This document shows, piece by piece, positions 10,501 through 22,600 of a stretch of DNA of 64,000 nt. How positions within the stretch are numbered: position 1 is the first letter of the stretch; every line of letters begins with the position of its first letter. The stretch comes from Polytrichum commune (lineage: Eukaryota > Streptophyta > Polytrichopsida > Polytrichales > Polytrichaceae). The stretch spans positions 1,304,501-1,368,500 of the forward strand of contig OX485805.1 in the NCBI GenBank assembly GCA_950295325.1, given 5' to 3'. A program made the translations under genes and the position numbers. Under the pieces are notes generated by a model that searched no databases, was not told where the DNA came from, and saw only the letters and a list, made by a program, of their open reading frames with translations.

Positions 10501-13500
10501 ATGGTGAGACGAGCATTGAGTGGGGAGTCCCAGCCTGCTCATGCGGTGTGGGCTGCTGACAAGAAAACTCGAACATGCTCAAAGGTGGCAGGGACAGTGG
10601 CCACACGAAGACGTCGTGTTCGTCATACACATCCCAAGAAACAATTGCTGTCTGCGAGCACGAGTGACAATGTGGGAAGCTCGCCCAATGACATGGGGAA
10701 GGCAATTAAGGACCCAGGCCTCATGGTCATGGCCTCCTCGACTGGGTACACCACAGAGACGCTCGAAAGGGAGGACACATTCCTCAAGGACTGGGAGAAG
10801 CCCCGGAGAGTGTCCAAGCACGCCATTAACCATTCCAGCAATCATGCTGCTGCGGCATCAAAGCAGGCTCCACCCAGCAGCACCAAAGGGAGTGCCCCGT
10901 TTGTGTTTCAGAAAAGGCTTGCGAGGATTGACTGGCGCACGCTGCACACAATCGATGTTGATCGCGTCACCCGTGAAGTTGGTGTGCACACATATCACAC
11001 AGTTGAGGAGAGCCGATGCATGATTTTTTAAATTTTTATTCCATTTAAATTTTTTTCCTGATTGTATGTACGTGGAATTGTAAAGGATTGCTCATTTGAT
11101 GGTTTATCCATGAACTTTAGTGAGGTTTAGCCACGATTTAGCTTCATTCTCAATTAAGGTTTTTAGTTGCATTTGACAGTTGAGTAGAGCTGATGCAGGC
11201 TGTTGTTATTGTTGTCCATTTCTGATTGGTTCCGATTGTATGCATTGGTAATTTCAATTATACCTGATTCGATGGCTTCTCTATGATGTTCAGTGAGGTT
11301 TAGTCTGTTTTTGGAAATTGGTTCATGATTAGGGTTCTCAAAGTAACTTTGGTTGAAGAGATGCATTCAATTCCGATTATATGCATATCTTGTTTCAGAT
11401 TATTTCTGTTTATTATGGAGTCCAGTGAGGTTTAGCTTGTTCGTGGAGAAATTCTAACAATAAGGGTTTTGATATCCATTGCAAAATTGTCTTTCGAAGT
11501 CATTTCTTAAACTGTTCGCCATTGACACTAGAGACGGGCATGGGCTTGGGTGTGGGCTGTAGACATTGACACTCTAGAGTCAGTGCTTGACACTATTGCA
11601 TTTGGTGATATCCAAGGTGAAGACACACGCAATTTCACAGAGGCAAACTTTGTGAAGATCTTCCGGCTCGCACAATTGATGGTAGCACACCATTGAACCA
11701 TCCACCTCTCTTTTGTCCCCACTTGTTGGTGGCACACCACACGCACTTGTTGCAATTTCGTTCTCCAAATAGTCCAATGTATTGTCTCTTGCAACCAAGT
11801 GTCTTCGTTGCTTTCTCCCAGCACCAAAGAAGATGCCTCAATATTAAAGTCCTCTCCAGTACTTTATGAGCTTATAGCTGTGAGATACTTCTTCTCTTGT
11901 AAACCCAATGATCTTTGAAAATGAAATGCCTTTTCGAACTGTCCTAGGGAAGTTCTTTGAACCAAGAGTGCATGCAGGTAGAATATCTGCTCCATGTGCA
12001 GGAGCTGCTAGCATCGCACAAGTCAGAGTTGCTGTTGGCAGGGGCCACCATGCAGCAGAAAGGAGAAAGACTACGATCACGGTATATGTGGCAACGCAAT
12101 GCTCTTTTGCAGACCCGCCATGACTTGAAGCAAGCCAGAAAGGTATCATCTTATCTAAACCATAAACTTCTCAATCAGTATGCACTTTCTCGTTGACTTC
12201 GGTTTTATGTTTGCAATCAATACATTTTATACAAGGATGATTAGTAGACTCAACTAGGGCAACCTTTATGCAATTTCAAGTTATTAAACTGGATTTTGAG
12301 ATAGTCACGTGGTCTAGTCTTGTATATTGCAACCTTCTTTTCATGGATATTTGGCATGAATGAGCCATGAATATGATGCTAGACCACACGCAATTTGAAT
12401 CGTTTGGAAAGTTTTATAATGCCTCCAAGTGGTATGCAGTTGTTGATAGACTCTGATGTCTTGTGGGAGGTCTCAGACTTTAAAAACATATGAAGTGATG
12501 CTTAAAATGCAGGGGAAGAGCCAAGTACCTCCAAACAATCAACAGGTCAGTATGCAGTGCCACTATTGCTATCCTCACCATGCATGCACAGGAGATTCGA
12601 TTTACTTATTAAGATTGTTGTCCCAATTCTAGTGTTTGTAGCGAAGGAACTGTCCATGTGTTGATTACAGTTGTGGTAATTGTGTTTCAGGTCCGGCATT
12701 GCCCGTTCTGTGAGAAGATGTTTGAGTCTGCATATTACCTCGTGAGTTTAAATTGACTTGTTTCCTACTACAAGAGTAGATTATGTCAGATCTAAGAACT
12801 CATAGCTTTGGATCCTCCAATCTGTTGATGTGTACATTGATTCTTCTGGCTAGATGTTTCAGTTCTCTCATGTATTAGGAAGGATCATAAGGATGCCAAC
12901 AAACAATAGAAGGCTGTATTATTGGTGGTTTCTTAGTTCATTTCTTCAAGGAAAGAATGGGGTGTCAGGAGTTTCACATTTCCAGGAGGCACCCAAAAGC
13001 TCAAGATGTGACTGAGGAGAAAATCTTGGCTGTGGTGTCCAAAGCTGAAGAAGCTACTGCTGCAAGGGTTTGCAACTAGACCTATTCCAGCTTCCTTTCA
13101 GTTTATTCCTGAATGAAACAGTAGCTTTTGCTTTCTATTGCTGTAAGTAATGATTGGTCAAGGTTTCTCCAGAACTCTCATTGGCACATTGAATTTTGGT
13201 GTTTTTGTGAAGCTCACCTCCTCAGCCATGTCTGCATTTTTCTGAAAATGTAGGAATCCAAAAGTTGACAATTGCACTCCTATGTATTGTTTTAGATTGT
13301 GGAGCTGAGTGCAACATGCATGTAGGTGAACCAAATCTACCTGTCTTGTCTGCCAGTTCCTTCAGATTATTACATTACAGTTATCTCTTGAATTTGTTCT
13401 CTCTTGAGCTACCGGTGGTCAATGATTATATCGATTTGTTTTTGCGGTCGCAGGTGAAAGCAGAAACAAGTGTAGCTGTGCAAGCTGAAATCCAGCAACT

Positions 13501-16500
13501 CCATGAGAAATACCAGGTCTTTGTTCCTATACTTTCAACTACCTAGAGTTTGTCCATTCTTGTGAGTGTGGTGACTTAAACCTTCCCCGTAACCATCTGA
13601 TTAAACTTGTTCCGGCTTGAGCATAACTTCATCCAGATTATGTGTGTGTATATATATATATATATTCAAATTCTCCCTTACAAAATGTGGTAGCAAATCA
13701 TTTAGTTGAAGGTGCAAACTAGAAAATGAGGACAAGAAAATCTAACCATTTCAGAGGTACAATTGACAGGGGGACTTGCAAAGGGCAGAAATAAATGCAA
13801 ATGCCCAGGTATTCCCTTAAATTTTCATGTCTGATCATGATACGTGGCTTTTGTTTCTAAAGACAGGTCTTTGGTTAACTTCAAGCACTTGACACAAAGG
13901 CACATCAATAGTGGTTGGCTGTCATTCTCCTGGCAATTATGGCATGTTATGGGTTTTGAGCTCCTTCAATTCCAATGAATTTGTAGACTCGTCCTACATA
14001 TGTGCACCTTTTTTGAGATGGATCTATGACATGTATATTATAATTCGAGATCCAGGTGAAGTCATTACAAGCGGATCTTAAGCTGAGTACTAGTCAGCTG
14101 CATGATTTTCAAAACCGCCTTGAGCTTCTTCAGTCCCAAATCCGTTCTAGCTCACCAAGTGTAAGTGTGCTGATATTTTGTTTTCCATCCACCATCCTCC
14201 AATTCTTCTCCATAATTCCTCAACCTTTTTTGAAAGGAAGCTACTTTAGCGAATTTTGCATGAAAGTGGTTATGTACTGTACTCATCATGAGAAAACATT
14301 GTGATTCTGATGATCAATGTGTTCAGAAGACAGGCCGGCGTGGATTGTATGCAGTAGACAAAGCAAATGAAAAGTACAATGGTCCTGACCAAGAGGTATG
14401 AAAGAAGTCATTTGTGCATGGAGAGTTATTTCTGGATGATAATAAAGTGCTCGAAATAATGGATTGGTTGAATGTCTATTGATTGAATGTCTCAGAGGCT
14501 GTTTGAGCTGGAGTCCAAGTTCACAGGTTTGGAGCGTCAAGTGAAGACTCTTGGTCAGGTTAGCTTCAATAACCAGCAATGCTCTAGTCAAATATCATCT
14601 ATTTCAGTATTATGCATTTGCCCATGACATGTATGTCAAGAAATTTTCAGGCCTCCAATGTAATGAATATCTTAAAAGGCTCTTTTCTCAGTAGTATGTG
14701 GATGGAGCAGGAGAACTCAAGATTATTACAAGAGCTGGATTCAGCATACAATGAAGTAAGATCTAATCACCAACCTGCTGAGTGTGACCAGTTGTATAAC
14801 AGCATATAGAGTTAGGAGGTGAACAACTGTACTTGGAGTACATGGAAGTGGTGGGAGATCCTTAGGCTTTGTGAATGTAGCGGAAGTGGCTTTATTCATT
14901 TTCAATCCTAATGCAATTAATTTCTGGTTTGCTTTTATTTTACAGGTCTCAGATTTGAAATCAGGGAAGAGATATTCTATCTCTACATTGGAGACTCAGG
15001 TCATCATTGCCAAAACATGCGCTTTGTGTATGCCACAATGTATTTAAAGAGACACTCTTCGTGTCAAAGAGCATATTGTGATAAATTTTAATTGGATACG
15101 GAAGTGGCATGTCAATTAGCAGTTTTGATTTTTAGCCAGCGACTTTCAGCAGAGTACTTTCACAAAAAAATTCTAATTCTGAAATTCAATTATTTTGTTC
15201 ATTATATAAGCTGGCATAGTGCCTCTTATCAAGAAGTTTCTCGTTCTAACATGACATTATTTGTTTTAGAGAATCCAGGTTTTGATCCACATTTTTAATT
15301 TGCAGGTAAAGGAGCTGCGCAAGGAGAACCAATATCTGAAGAGAAGCATGTCCAAGGTAAGAAGCATGGCTCACACTGGCAAAGTGGACGACCGTGTCGA
15401 CAATCAGAGGTTTAAAGCTTCTGACCGGTTTATGACATCCATGATGATTCCACTTGAAATCCCACAGCTTCAATTTATGGAAGTTCCAGTGGAGTTGATT
15501 AAAAAATTTCAACCTAATGACATAAACAATCTTGTTGATGGCCTCTTGGAAACCCAGATATTAGAGGAAAAGCTTGAATTTGAGCCTGGACACCCTGGAA
15601 CTACCACTTCATTTGAGAATCCAATGAGTGATCATAGCAACAAACCTGGCATAGGGGATTCGAGTTGCTTGAATGATGAGCAACCGGAGGAAATAAATGG
15701 TTCAGGTGCAGTTGATAGTGTTAAGTTCGTTACAAGTGAGAAATTTGAGGATTCATCAACTCCAGTTCATCACAACTTGCAACACATTATCGAAGAAAAG
15801 ACTGGGATCAGTGTGCCCTTGAGGGAAGTGCAGCTTGGGGACTTTACCATGTTGACAGACATGGTATTGTCTGTCAGGCTAAATTAGTGTAGTGAACGAC
15901 ATGAGCATGTAAATTGGGAAGCACGGTTATTTCTGGTGCAAGGGCTTCAAAGCCATTTTGTTGATCGTGGTACAGTTAATTCATCACAATCTGATATGTT
16001 GTTTGGGAACATGATGATTGCAGGTTGAGGAAGAGCCAGCAGCTCTCACAGTGTTGCTGAAAGAAAGGCAAGAATCTCCACGAGATTGTTGGACAAGAGA
16101 ACCTGAGAAGGATCAAGCACTTCTTGCGTTAGCTCGACCGACACTTCAGAGACGCAAAAGGGAAACATCTGCACATATTAAGATTGAGGAAAGAGAGTGG
16201 GAGTCATCTCCAGAGCATGAAGAACCTCATAGACACTCCATTTTACCTGTCAAAGGAGAATTTAAAGATGTCAGTCGACAGAAGAAGTATGAGACGTCCC
16301 CGGAAAGGAATCTGAAGGGGATGTCATCGTCACATGTGGAGAAACCTAAAGCTTCAACTAGCAGGATGGTATGCATTATTGACCAAGGCCTCGTTGTTGA
16401 AATGCACGGTATTGGCTTAAAACACGATTGAAATTCAAATATGTCCTTTAAAGTGTACTGCAAAAATGTTTGAATGAAGTTGTTCCTTGTGGTCCTGCTC

Positions 16501-19500
16501 AAAATACTGCAGTTGAAGGGGAAAGGGCAGCGAAGTCCAAGCACAGTGGAGGAAATGCGTGCACAGCTTGACAGGGACATGGCTGCTGCCCATGAGGAGG
16601 AGAAGAGGTGTATACAGTTTTGTGCCCTATCCTCCTTGTCACATCATTCTGCATATGAATTATTTGAAGTTTGTTCAAATCACTTTATAACCTGTCTACA
16701 ATTTCTACAAGGTCAGCCTTTGCCTCGAAGCTCTATTTTGAAGTTATGTGGATGGAATAATCACGGGAGATTCATTCTCAACACAAAGGTTCTACACGCC
16801 CATTTCATCAGTACTTTACTTAATATGGGTGTCTAGACCCTGCATGTCTGTGCGGGTATGTGTGACACATAGTTTGTCTTGAGATTCAAGGTTCCAGGGC
16901 AATTTCTGTATTCTTCAGGATGTCCTCCTCCTTCCAGTGCTGGTGACTCGTAGTGGGTGCACAAAACCTTGTTCATCATGTCTTGGCATAGAAAATAGTA
17001 TGAGCTAACAGTGAGCAGTTGTGTAGGCGTCAAAAGGCAGTCAAACAGCTCTTGACAAAGGAGCTCGAAAAGGAGAAATTGGAGGAAAAGAGGAAAGGTA
17101 AAAGAATCAGAAAGGAAGATGATGATAGTGGAAGGCAACGGTCTACTACCAAAGCAGAGTATTCTAGCGAAAGTGTAAGTACTCGGAACAACTCTTACAA
17201 TAAATACCACCTGCTCAATCAGCAAGTGAGTTTGAGGGCAGGTGCAAACTGTGATTGTTACTCTGAATCACATATACAACTTGTGCATGAGTTTGACTCA
17301 ATTTTAGGGTGAGAGCTGATGTAGATTCAAACCGATACTTACACCATGGTTAATGCTATTGCTGTTCACCAGTCAATACATCCTTAACCATCTTTTCACC
17401 TTAAACCCTGCCAGATCGTACCTCTTCTGGCTGGCCTCCACAATACAGAAGAAGGTACAAAACCTCCACCAACCTCAGCAATCCACGTGCTCAGGAATAT
17501 TGCTAGGAAACAGGAAGAAGCCAAAGAAGGGCGTCAGACCTCAAAGCCTGGTACTCTCCGTGAGAACACCTGTGCACATCCATTTGCTTCCCCACCTCCA
17601 TATTTCTCCAAAAGCAAAAGCTCCAGAACTTCCCTTCAAACAAAGGCCAGAACTCCATCTGAGCCTGCAAGACGCATACAAACTGAGGCAGCACTTGTGC
17701 TCCCTATTACACTCCCTTCTAGCAGCTCAGACAAAAAGGCTAGGAGAGGTGCTAACCTAATCTCAGATGCATCAACATCCCATTCTGTCCTCCGCAATGA
17801 GGACCAGATTGCACTTGCTCTTAATTTGGGAAAATATTTCCCAATCTCGAAGACTATAAGTAACAAAAAAAGACTTGGTGTGGTTTCTGCTACCCAAAAA
17901 TTGCAAAAATTAGCTAAGCTCAAGACTGAATTTTCAGAGCTTCCTCGATCACCCCAATTTCATGATCCGGTGTGTGTTCTTCTCTCATAAGTACATCAAA
18001 CACTTCACGGTTAATGGTAAACTGTGTTCTTTTGCCTTAATAGTGAACACCTTTGGAGTCCATAATCTGTTGAGATGTGAGAACCTTGTTATTATTATTG
18101 CAATTTGATCAAGCACACTTGATGACTTCTCCAGTTTCTTAGGACACCACCGTCTAACCAGGCATCATAGATCATAGTACATGGCTTGTTGCCCTCTACC
18201 ATGAACAGCTGCTTTTAGTCTACCATAAATAGCCGAACTGTGATTGGCATATTTTCAGTGGCCTTTAAAGTCTTCACTAATTTTTTTATTTTTTATTTAA
18301 AAAAAAACAAGGTTGTGCTTGGTTGAAATAGTATGCTATTTGCTGAATGCAGGAGGACGATTCAGGAAAAAGAGGACTGGAAAAAGACAATAAGAAGGTA
18401 TCTGCTTTTTCTCCCTCAAGGGTTGATTCTAAACAGTATTCATCTTTGTGGGTTTCCCTTCTATATGTCATATTTTATCTGATCCTTGCAGGTACATAAG
18501 ATTGAAGAGATTGCTGAGGTAGCAGCCATGGATGTTGGAGAAGAGATTCCCACTATTCCAATCCCAGAGAAGCAGAAGTGGCTGAATGAGCATCCTTATG
18601 TTCCAATCTCTACCTTGTGAGCTACTTGACCCAATGCTTTCTGCTCACTTTCTGATAGCATTTTCTCTTGTAAAGACACTAATTCCCCTAAAGGACGCAC
18701 CACAAATGTCAATTTCACAAGAAAATATAAACTGTAGGTATGGTGTAATTTCCTTTGAATAATGGGAGAAGTGATCAATTTCTTATTTGTACAAACTATA
18801 GGCCACATGTGTTGGCGAAGTACCCACATCCTGAGACAGTATTTGAAGAGACGCACGAACAGCTTGCTCATGTACTGTATCAATCCCTTGAATGCCTTAT
18901 GCACATTGCCTCTCTGGCTCTCTATTATTCAAATGAAGTAGGCTGTGTTGGAGGTAATGCACATATTAATGCCTTAAATGCAATTTTGAAAATTAGATAC
19001 CAGCAGGTGGGGTTCTGTTCTGTATCTTGTTTCAGACAAGAAGAGTTGGCAAATTCAATTTACTATCAGACATGACCAATTTTGGAATCACTGTTTCCTT
19101 GTCAATATGAGTACAGCTTGTTAGTTTACATCTACTCATTGTACCCACGTTTTGTACGTAACACTGACGCAGCTTTGATGCTAATAAAGTATTGGGACTA
19201 TGGCAGCAATTTGATGATCAACTCACTGAAGAATTGAAGAAGTTTGGAATCAAGCCAGATGCAAGTGGTATCAGGTACTAGAGACTCCCTCACTGTTTCC
19301 TGTCCTTAGAAATCTCCACCACCTTAGTACACTTTCTCATACTATACTATATTGTGCCAATATGTTTACTTTCATGCGAACAAAGAACCAAATTCAGTGA
19401 AATCAATGACTATTTTGCAGCGATACAGCATACAGTTCTGTGACTAGCGCACTAGAGAAGCAAAGGTTGCAGCGTATGTCTCAAGTTCATGGCAATGACA

Positions 19501-22500
19501 GGCGCCTTATGGAGTATGAAAGAGGTGCTATAATCTGGCATACCCAGGTAAGCCCATCGAACCATCACCCAATTAGGGATCACTGCTAGACGTCACCTAA
19601 GGGTGAGTCAGTAGGTCAGTGTCTTTTGTTAAACTTAGGGAACAAAGATGTATTTATCTTTGTGCCGAACATAGCAAAAGATACTTCTTACAGCTGATAA
19701 GTAGATGATAATCAAGTACATTTTCTACACTGAACAATTTTGTTCGTTGTGGTGCAGAGGGCAGTGCATGATCGAGATACAGAAATCATTGAGTCACAGT
19801 TCAACGTGGCTACAGATTGCTCGTCAGCTCACGAAACTGATGCCAACGCATCTGAGGACAGCAATGATGATGAGGTTCGCACATAGTCCTCTTTTAACCA
19901 ACTGCACTACAGAACTGATTTAGGATGACATTTAAATTGGTGTGCCATGTTAATAAGAGTAGTCTTCATGACCTGTCTTGTAGCACCAAGTGTCACAGGA
20001 TACCCTCACTAGTTGCCACCCAATGAACTCAAGGCAATTTATGTGGGTTGATGGTGGATAGTGCGGGCCATACTAAATTTGATGTTTAGTGTAGCGTGCC
20101 ATGCAATAATACTTTCATAGTAATTTATCCTTAGTCTCTCAGAAAGTTATGTTTTGGTAGGGAGTTTCGCCCCACTTTTGACGATCTATGTTGTTTAAGA
20201 AGCATCCAAGTGGTGTCAGAATCCCCAATTTTGGTGAAATGAAGGGGTGGTGTTTGACTTTGGCCAAAAGACAGATTTATTAAGATGGAGTTCATGGCAA
20301 GCTTTTGAAGGCACCTAAAATGGTGCTATTGAAAGTTTGACAAGGAGTTCATTTTTGCATGTTAACCATCTCTTTGTCAAAGTCAAACACCTCTGCTTCG
20401 ATTCAATAAATGTGGCTTCCGACACTTGAATGCTTCTTAAACATTACGAATTGTCGTAAGTGGGGCAAAATTCCTACCAAAACATGACTCTTTGAAAGAT
20501 TTTAAGATAGACTCTAATGTCAGTGATCATGTTGCAACCAATCTCAAGATGTAAACTTCTTTACTCAGCATAAACATACCTTTTGCTTTAGTCTTGTTAG
20601 CTGTGAACTGGTTAGGCTTGGCATAGTTTCATGCAATGCGGGGTAGTTACCTTCATAGAGTATAGTCTCTCTATCTTCAATCGATCAGGTAATTCTTGAC
20701 TTAAAATTTTCTTTCCTTTGTGACAATTCACCAAGTAAAAAATTGGTGTGCCTGTACTTGTCATTCTTCAAAAACCATGACACCGATTGATTATGTTTCT
20801 GTTGAGCAGGCTGATGACAGTAAGTATAATTCAAGCAGAAGCCACCAATCTGATAGAAGCTATGAATCAGATGACTTGAAAATTACAAAGCCACAAAAAG
20901 ACCACACTGAGCAGCACATAGAGCACAACCCAAGAGGGGACACAGGTGACAGGGAGCAGAGTAGTGCTGAAAACAGTGAGAGTAGTGACAATCAGAGTGA
21001 GCAATCAGTTGAAGTTCCTCATAGAAAGGGAAATCTGACAAAGAGTAATCTGTTTCGGTCGAAGAAAGCTCAGTCTAGGTTGCGTCGTGGCTCGAGAACC
21101 CCACCAGATAATCGAGCTCAAGATGCCTCCAGGTGCTTTTCCAGGTGCAAGTATGTGCAATGAATCATTTTAGCATGAAACATTCCAGTAGAGCCTTATT
21201 TGCTTCAGTCCAGTCCTTGAGAATGCAAACCATTTCTATGTTTTCTAGTGCTTATGCAAGATATCTATAAATTTCAGGTCATTTTCTTGGAAGCCTAAGG
21301 GGAGACCAGGAAAGTCGGTGAAAGTCATCCGAGATCCACCATCACGAGGTGAGTTGATAATTCCTCCAGCCAAGAAAGTTGATGGTGCCATGAGGGATGA
21401 GCGCGAGGAAGTGGATGACGAATTGGGTCTGGGGGAATGGGAGAGTGATGAGGAAGCCTCACAAACAAGGACAACAACTCAGAGGTGATAATTCTATGTA
21501 ACATTTGCAACTTTGCAGTAAATCTGCAAGCAATTTGGCCTTCTGTTTCCAGATTCAATGTCACAATCTAAGGATAGGATTTAAGATTCCCACATGTATA
21601 AAGGTTGTTACATTATTTAGAAGTGGAAGTTGATGCACGTCATTATGTTGTAGTCAACACATATGAGGTAGTAAGGTCATGATTTGGAGTATAAGATGAG
21701 GCAGAACTGAAGAAATCTTTTATTACAACTATCTGCCCCAAATGCAAGGACATGTTTCTGCTCTACGGTATTAGAGTGTATAGAAAGACCAGAATAATAT
21801 CTGGCTTCTCCACCTCTCTCTCCTTGGTGCCTGCATGCTTTTCCAGATCTTTGGGGCAAACACGCATGATCAAGAGGAGACAAGATCTGGGAGGAAATAC
21901 ACCTTTGTAGACCCAAAAAAACCATGCTATGATCTCTCCTCTATAACCTTTGGGCGCCAGTCACCCTCGAGGACTAAGTGCCATCTTTCTTAGCTGCTTG
22001 GCAAATAATTGCAGAGGAACTCTTATTATCAGGTGAAAAATGCCTTGAGGATGATATATTGTCATTGAATGTCTTACATTGCAGAAGGGTAAATATTGAT
22101 GATCACGAGACTGCTTCCTCATTGAAAGCAAATGGCAAGATTTTTTTTCCATTTTCTTCATATTTCTTTACTGCAAACATCTCAATGTTTATCCTCTAAC
22201 AATCATACCTCTACATGACGTTGATGTTGGAATTATGCGAAATTACAGAGATTTACTGAGCTTTTCAATTGCCTGTAAAAAATAAATTTGAACCTATGTT
22301 TATAACAGTTGATCATTACAAATAAACCCAAAAACCTCATATTAAATAGATTTTTTTTATTATTGTTATGCAAAATGTAATTTATGAAGAGATGTGTACT
22401 GCACAGGTGATGTCCTTCGAGATTTGTCTCCACCAAAGGATCTACTCCCAACAAAGTCAAGCTTGTTGTATAAACCTGCAGAGAAACAATGCAGACCATC

Positions 22501-22600
22501 ACGGAGACCAAGTCCTTCCAAATCAAGTCCCCAGAAAGTCTCCTCTGCCCAGATTGGCATTCTGGACGATAAGAATGCCAACACCATGTATCCTTTCTAA
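10501..22600 (+). CDS. DZIP1: DZIP1/Iguana-type basal-body zinc-finger protein
   Basis: Twenty-eight exons join in frame to 1476 codons: 10501-10981, 11563-11681, 11978-12142, 12513-12545, 12691-12741, 12969-13067, 13454-13516, 13770-13808, 14056-14160, 14327-14395, 14496-14558, 14711-14755, 14946-14999, 15306-15863, 16024-16368, 16513-16607, 17027-17174, 17415-17969, 18353-18397, 18492-18616, 18802-18871, 19207-19274, 19421-19547, 19758-19874, 20810-21150, 21278-21484, 22085-22134, 22407-22600. The DZIP1 N-terminal domain spans about residues 133-255: the RIDWRTLHTIDVDRV motif, then ED(T)RNFTEANFVKIFRLAQLM, then VEYLL. A C2H2 finger follows (C270, C273, H286, H291, ending RRHP). Coiled-coil stretches, a long charged Ser-rich region and a DZIP1-like QFDDQLTEELKKFGI segment near residues 1110-1130 complete it. 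Family knowledge: DZIP1 acts at the ciliary basal body and transition zone and, in vertebrates, in Hedgehog signalling. Here the inferred role is sperm flagellum assembly. Weakest points are the exon 21 end, the exon 12 acceptor and the last three exons. Confidence 0.85.
10999..11480 (+). repeat. Three imperfect tandem units in DZIP1 intron 1
   Basis: The intron carries three related units starting near 10999, 11177 and 11350. Each begins GTTGAGnAGAGCnGATGCA or a variant (the third is shorter) and contains the shared core AGTGAGGTTTAG at about 11119, 11291 and 11423. Spacing is roughly 130-175 bases. No coding frame runs through them. Confidence 0.65.
20147..20487. mobile_element. Foldback MITE, Mutator-like features
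   Basis: A 341-bp element lies within intron 24 of the DZIP1-like gene. Its left end TTATGTTTTGGTAGG is matched inversely by CCTACCAAAACATGA at the right end, and similarity continues inward at least 70 bp (GCCCCACTT, TTTAAGAAGCAT, CAAGTG). An inner pair (GTGTTTGACTTTG and its complement) makes it almost a full hairpin. Flanks CTCTCAGAAAG and CTCTTTGAAAG match at 9 of 11 positions and look like an aged target duplication. Long terminal repeats with a 9-11 bp duplication suggest a Mutator-type non-autonomous element. No transposase is present. Confidence 0.75.

Noticed and set aside
10520-11023. 167-codon plus-strand ORF overlapping DZIP1 exon 1
   Set aside because: It is an alternative frame of the exon that carries the DZIP1 motif and ends inside intron 1; it has no domain.
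11528-12149. Several minus-strand ORFs over DZIP1 exons 2 and 3
   Set aside because: They are antisense shadows of conserved plus-strand exons.
17353-17760. 135-codon ORF over DZIP1 exon 18
   Set aside because: Wrong frame; the exon frame that continues on both sides without stops is the other one.
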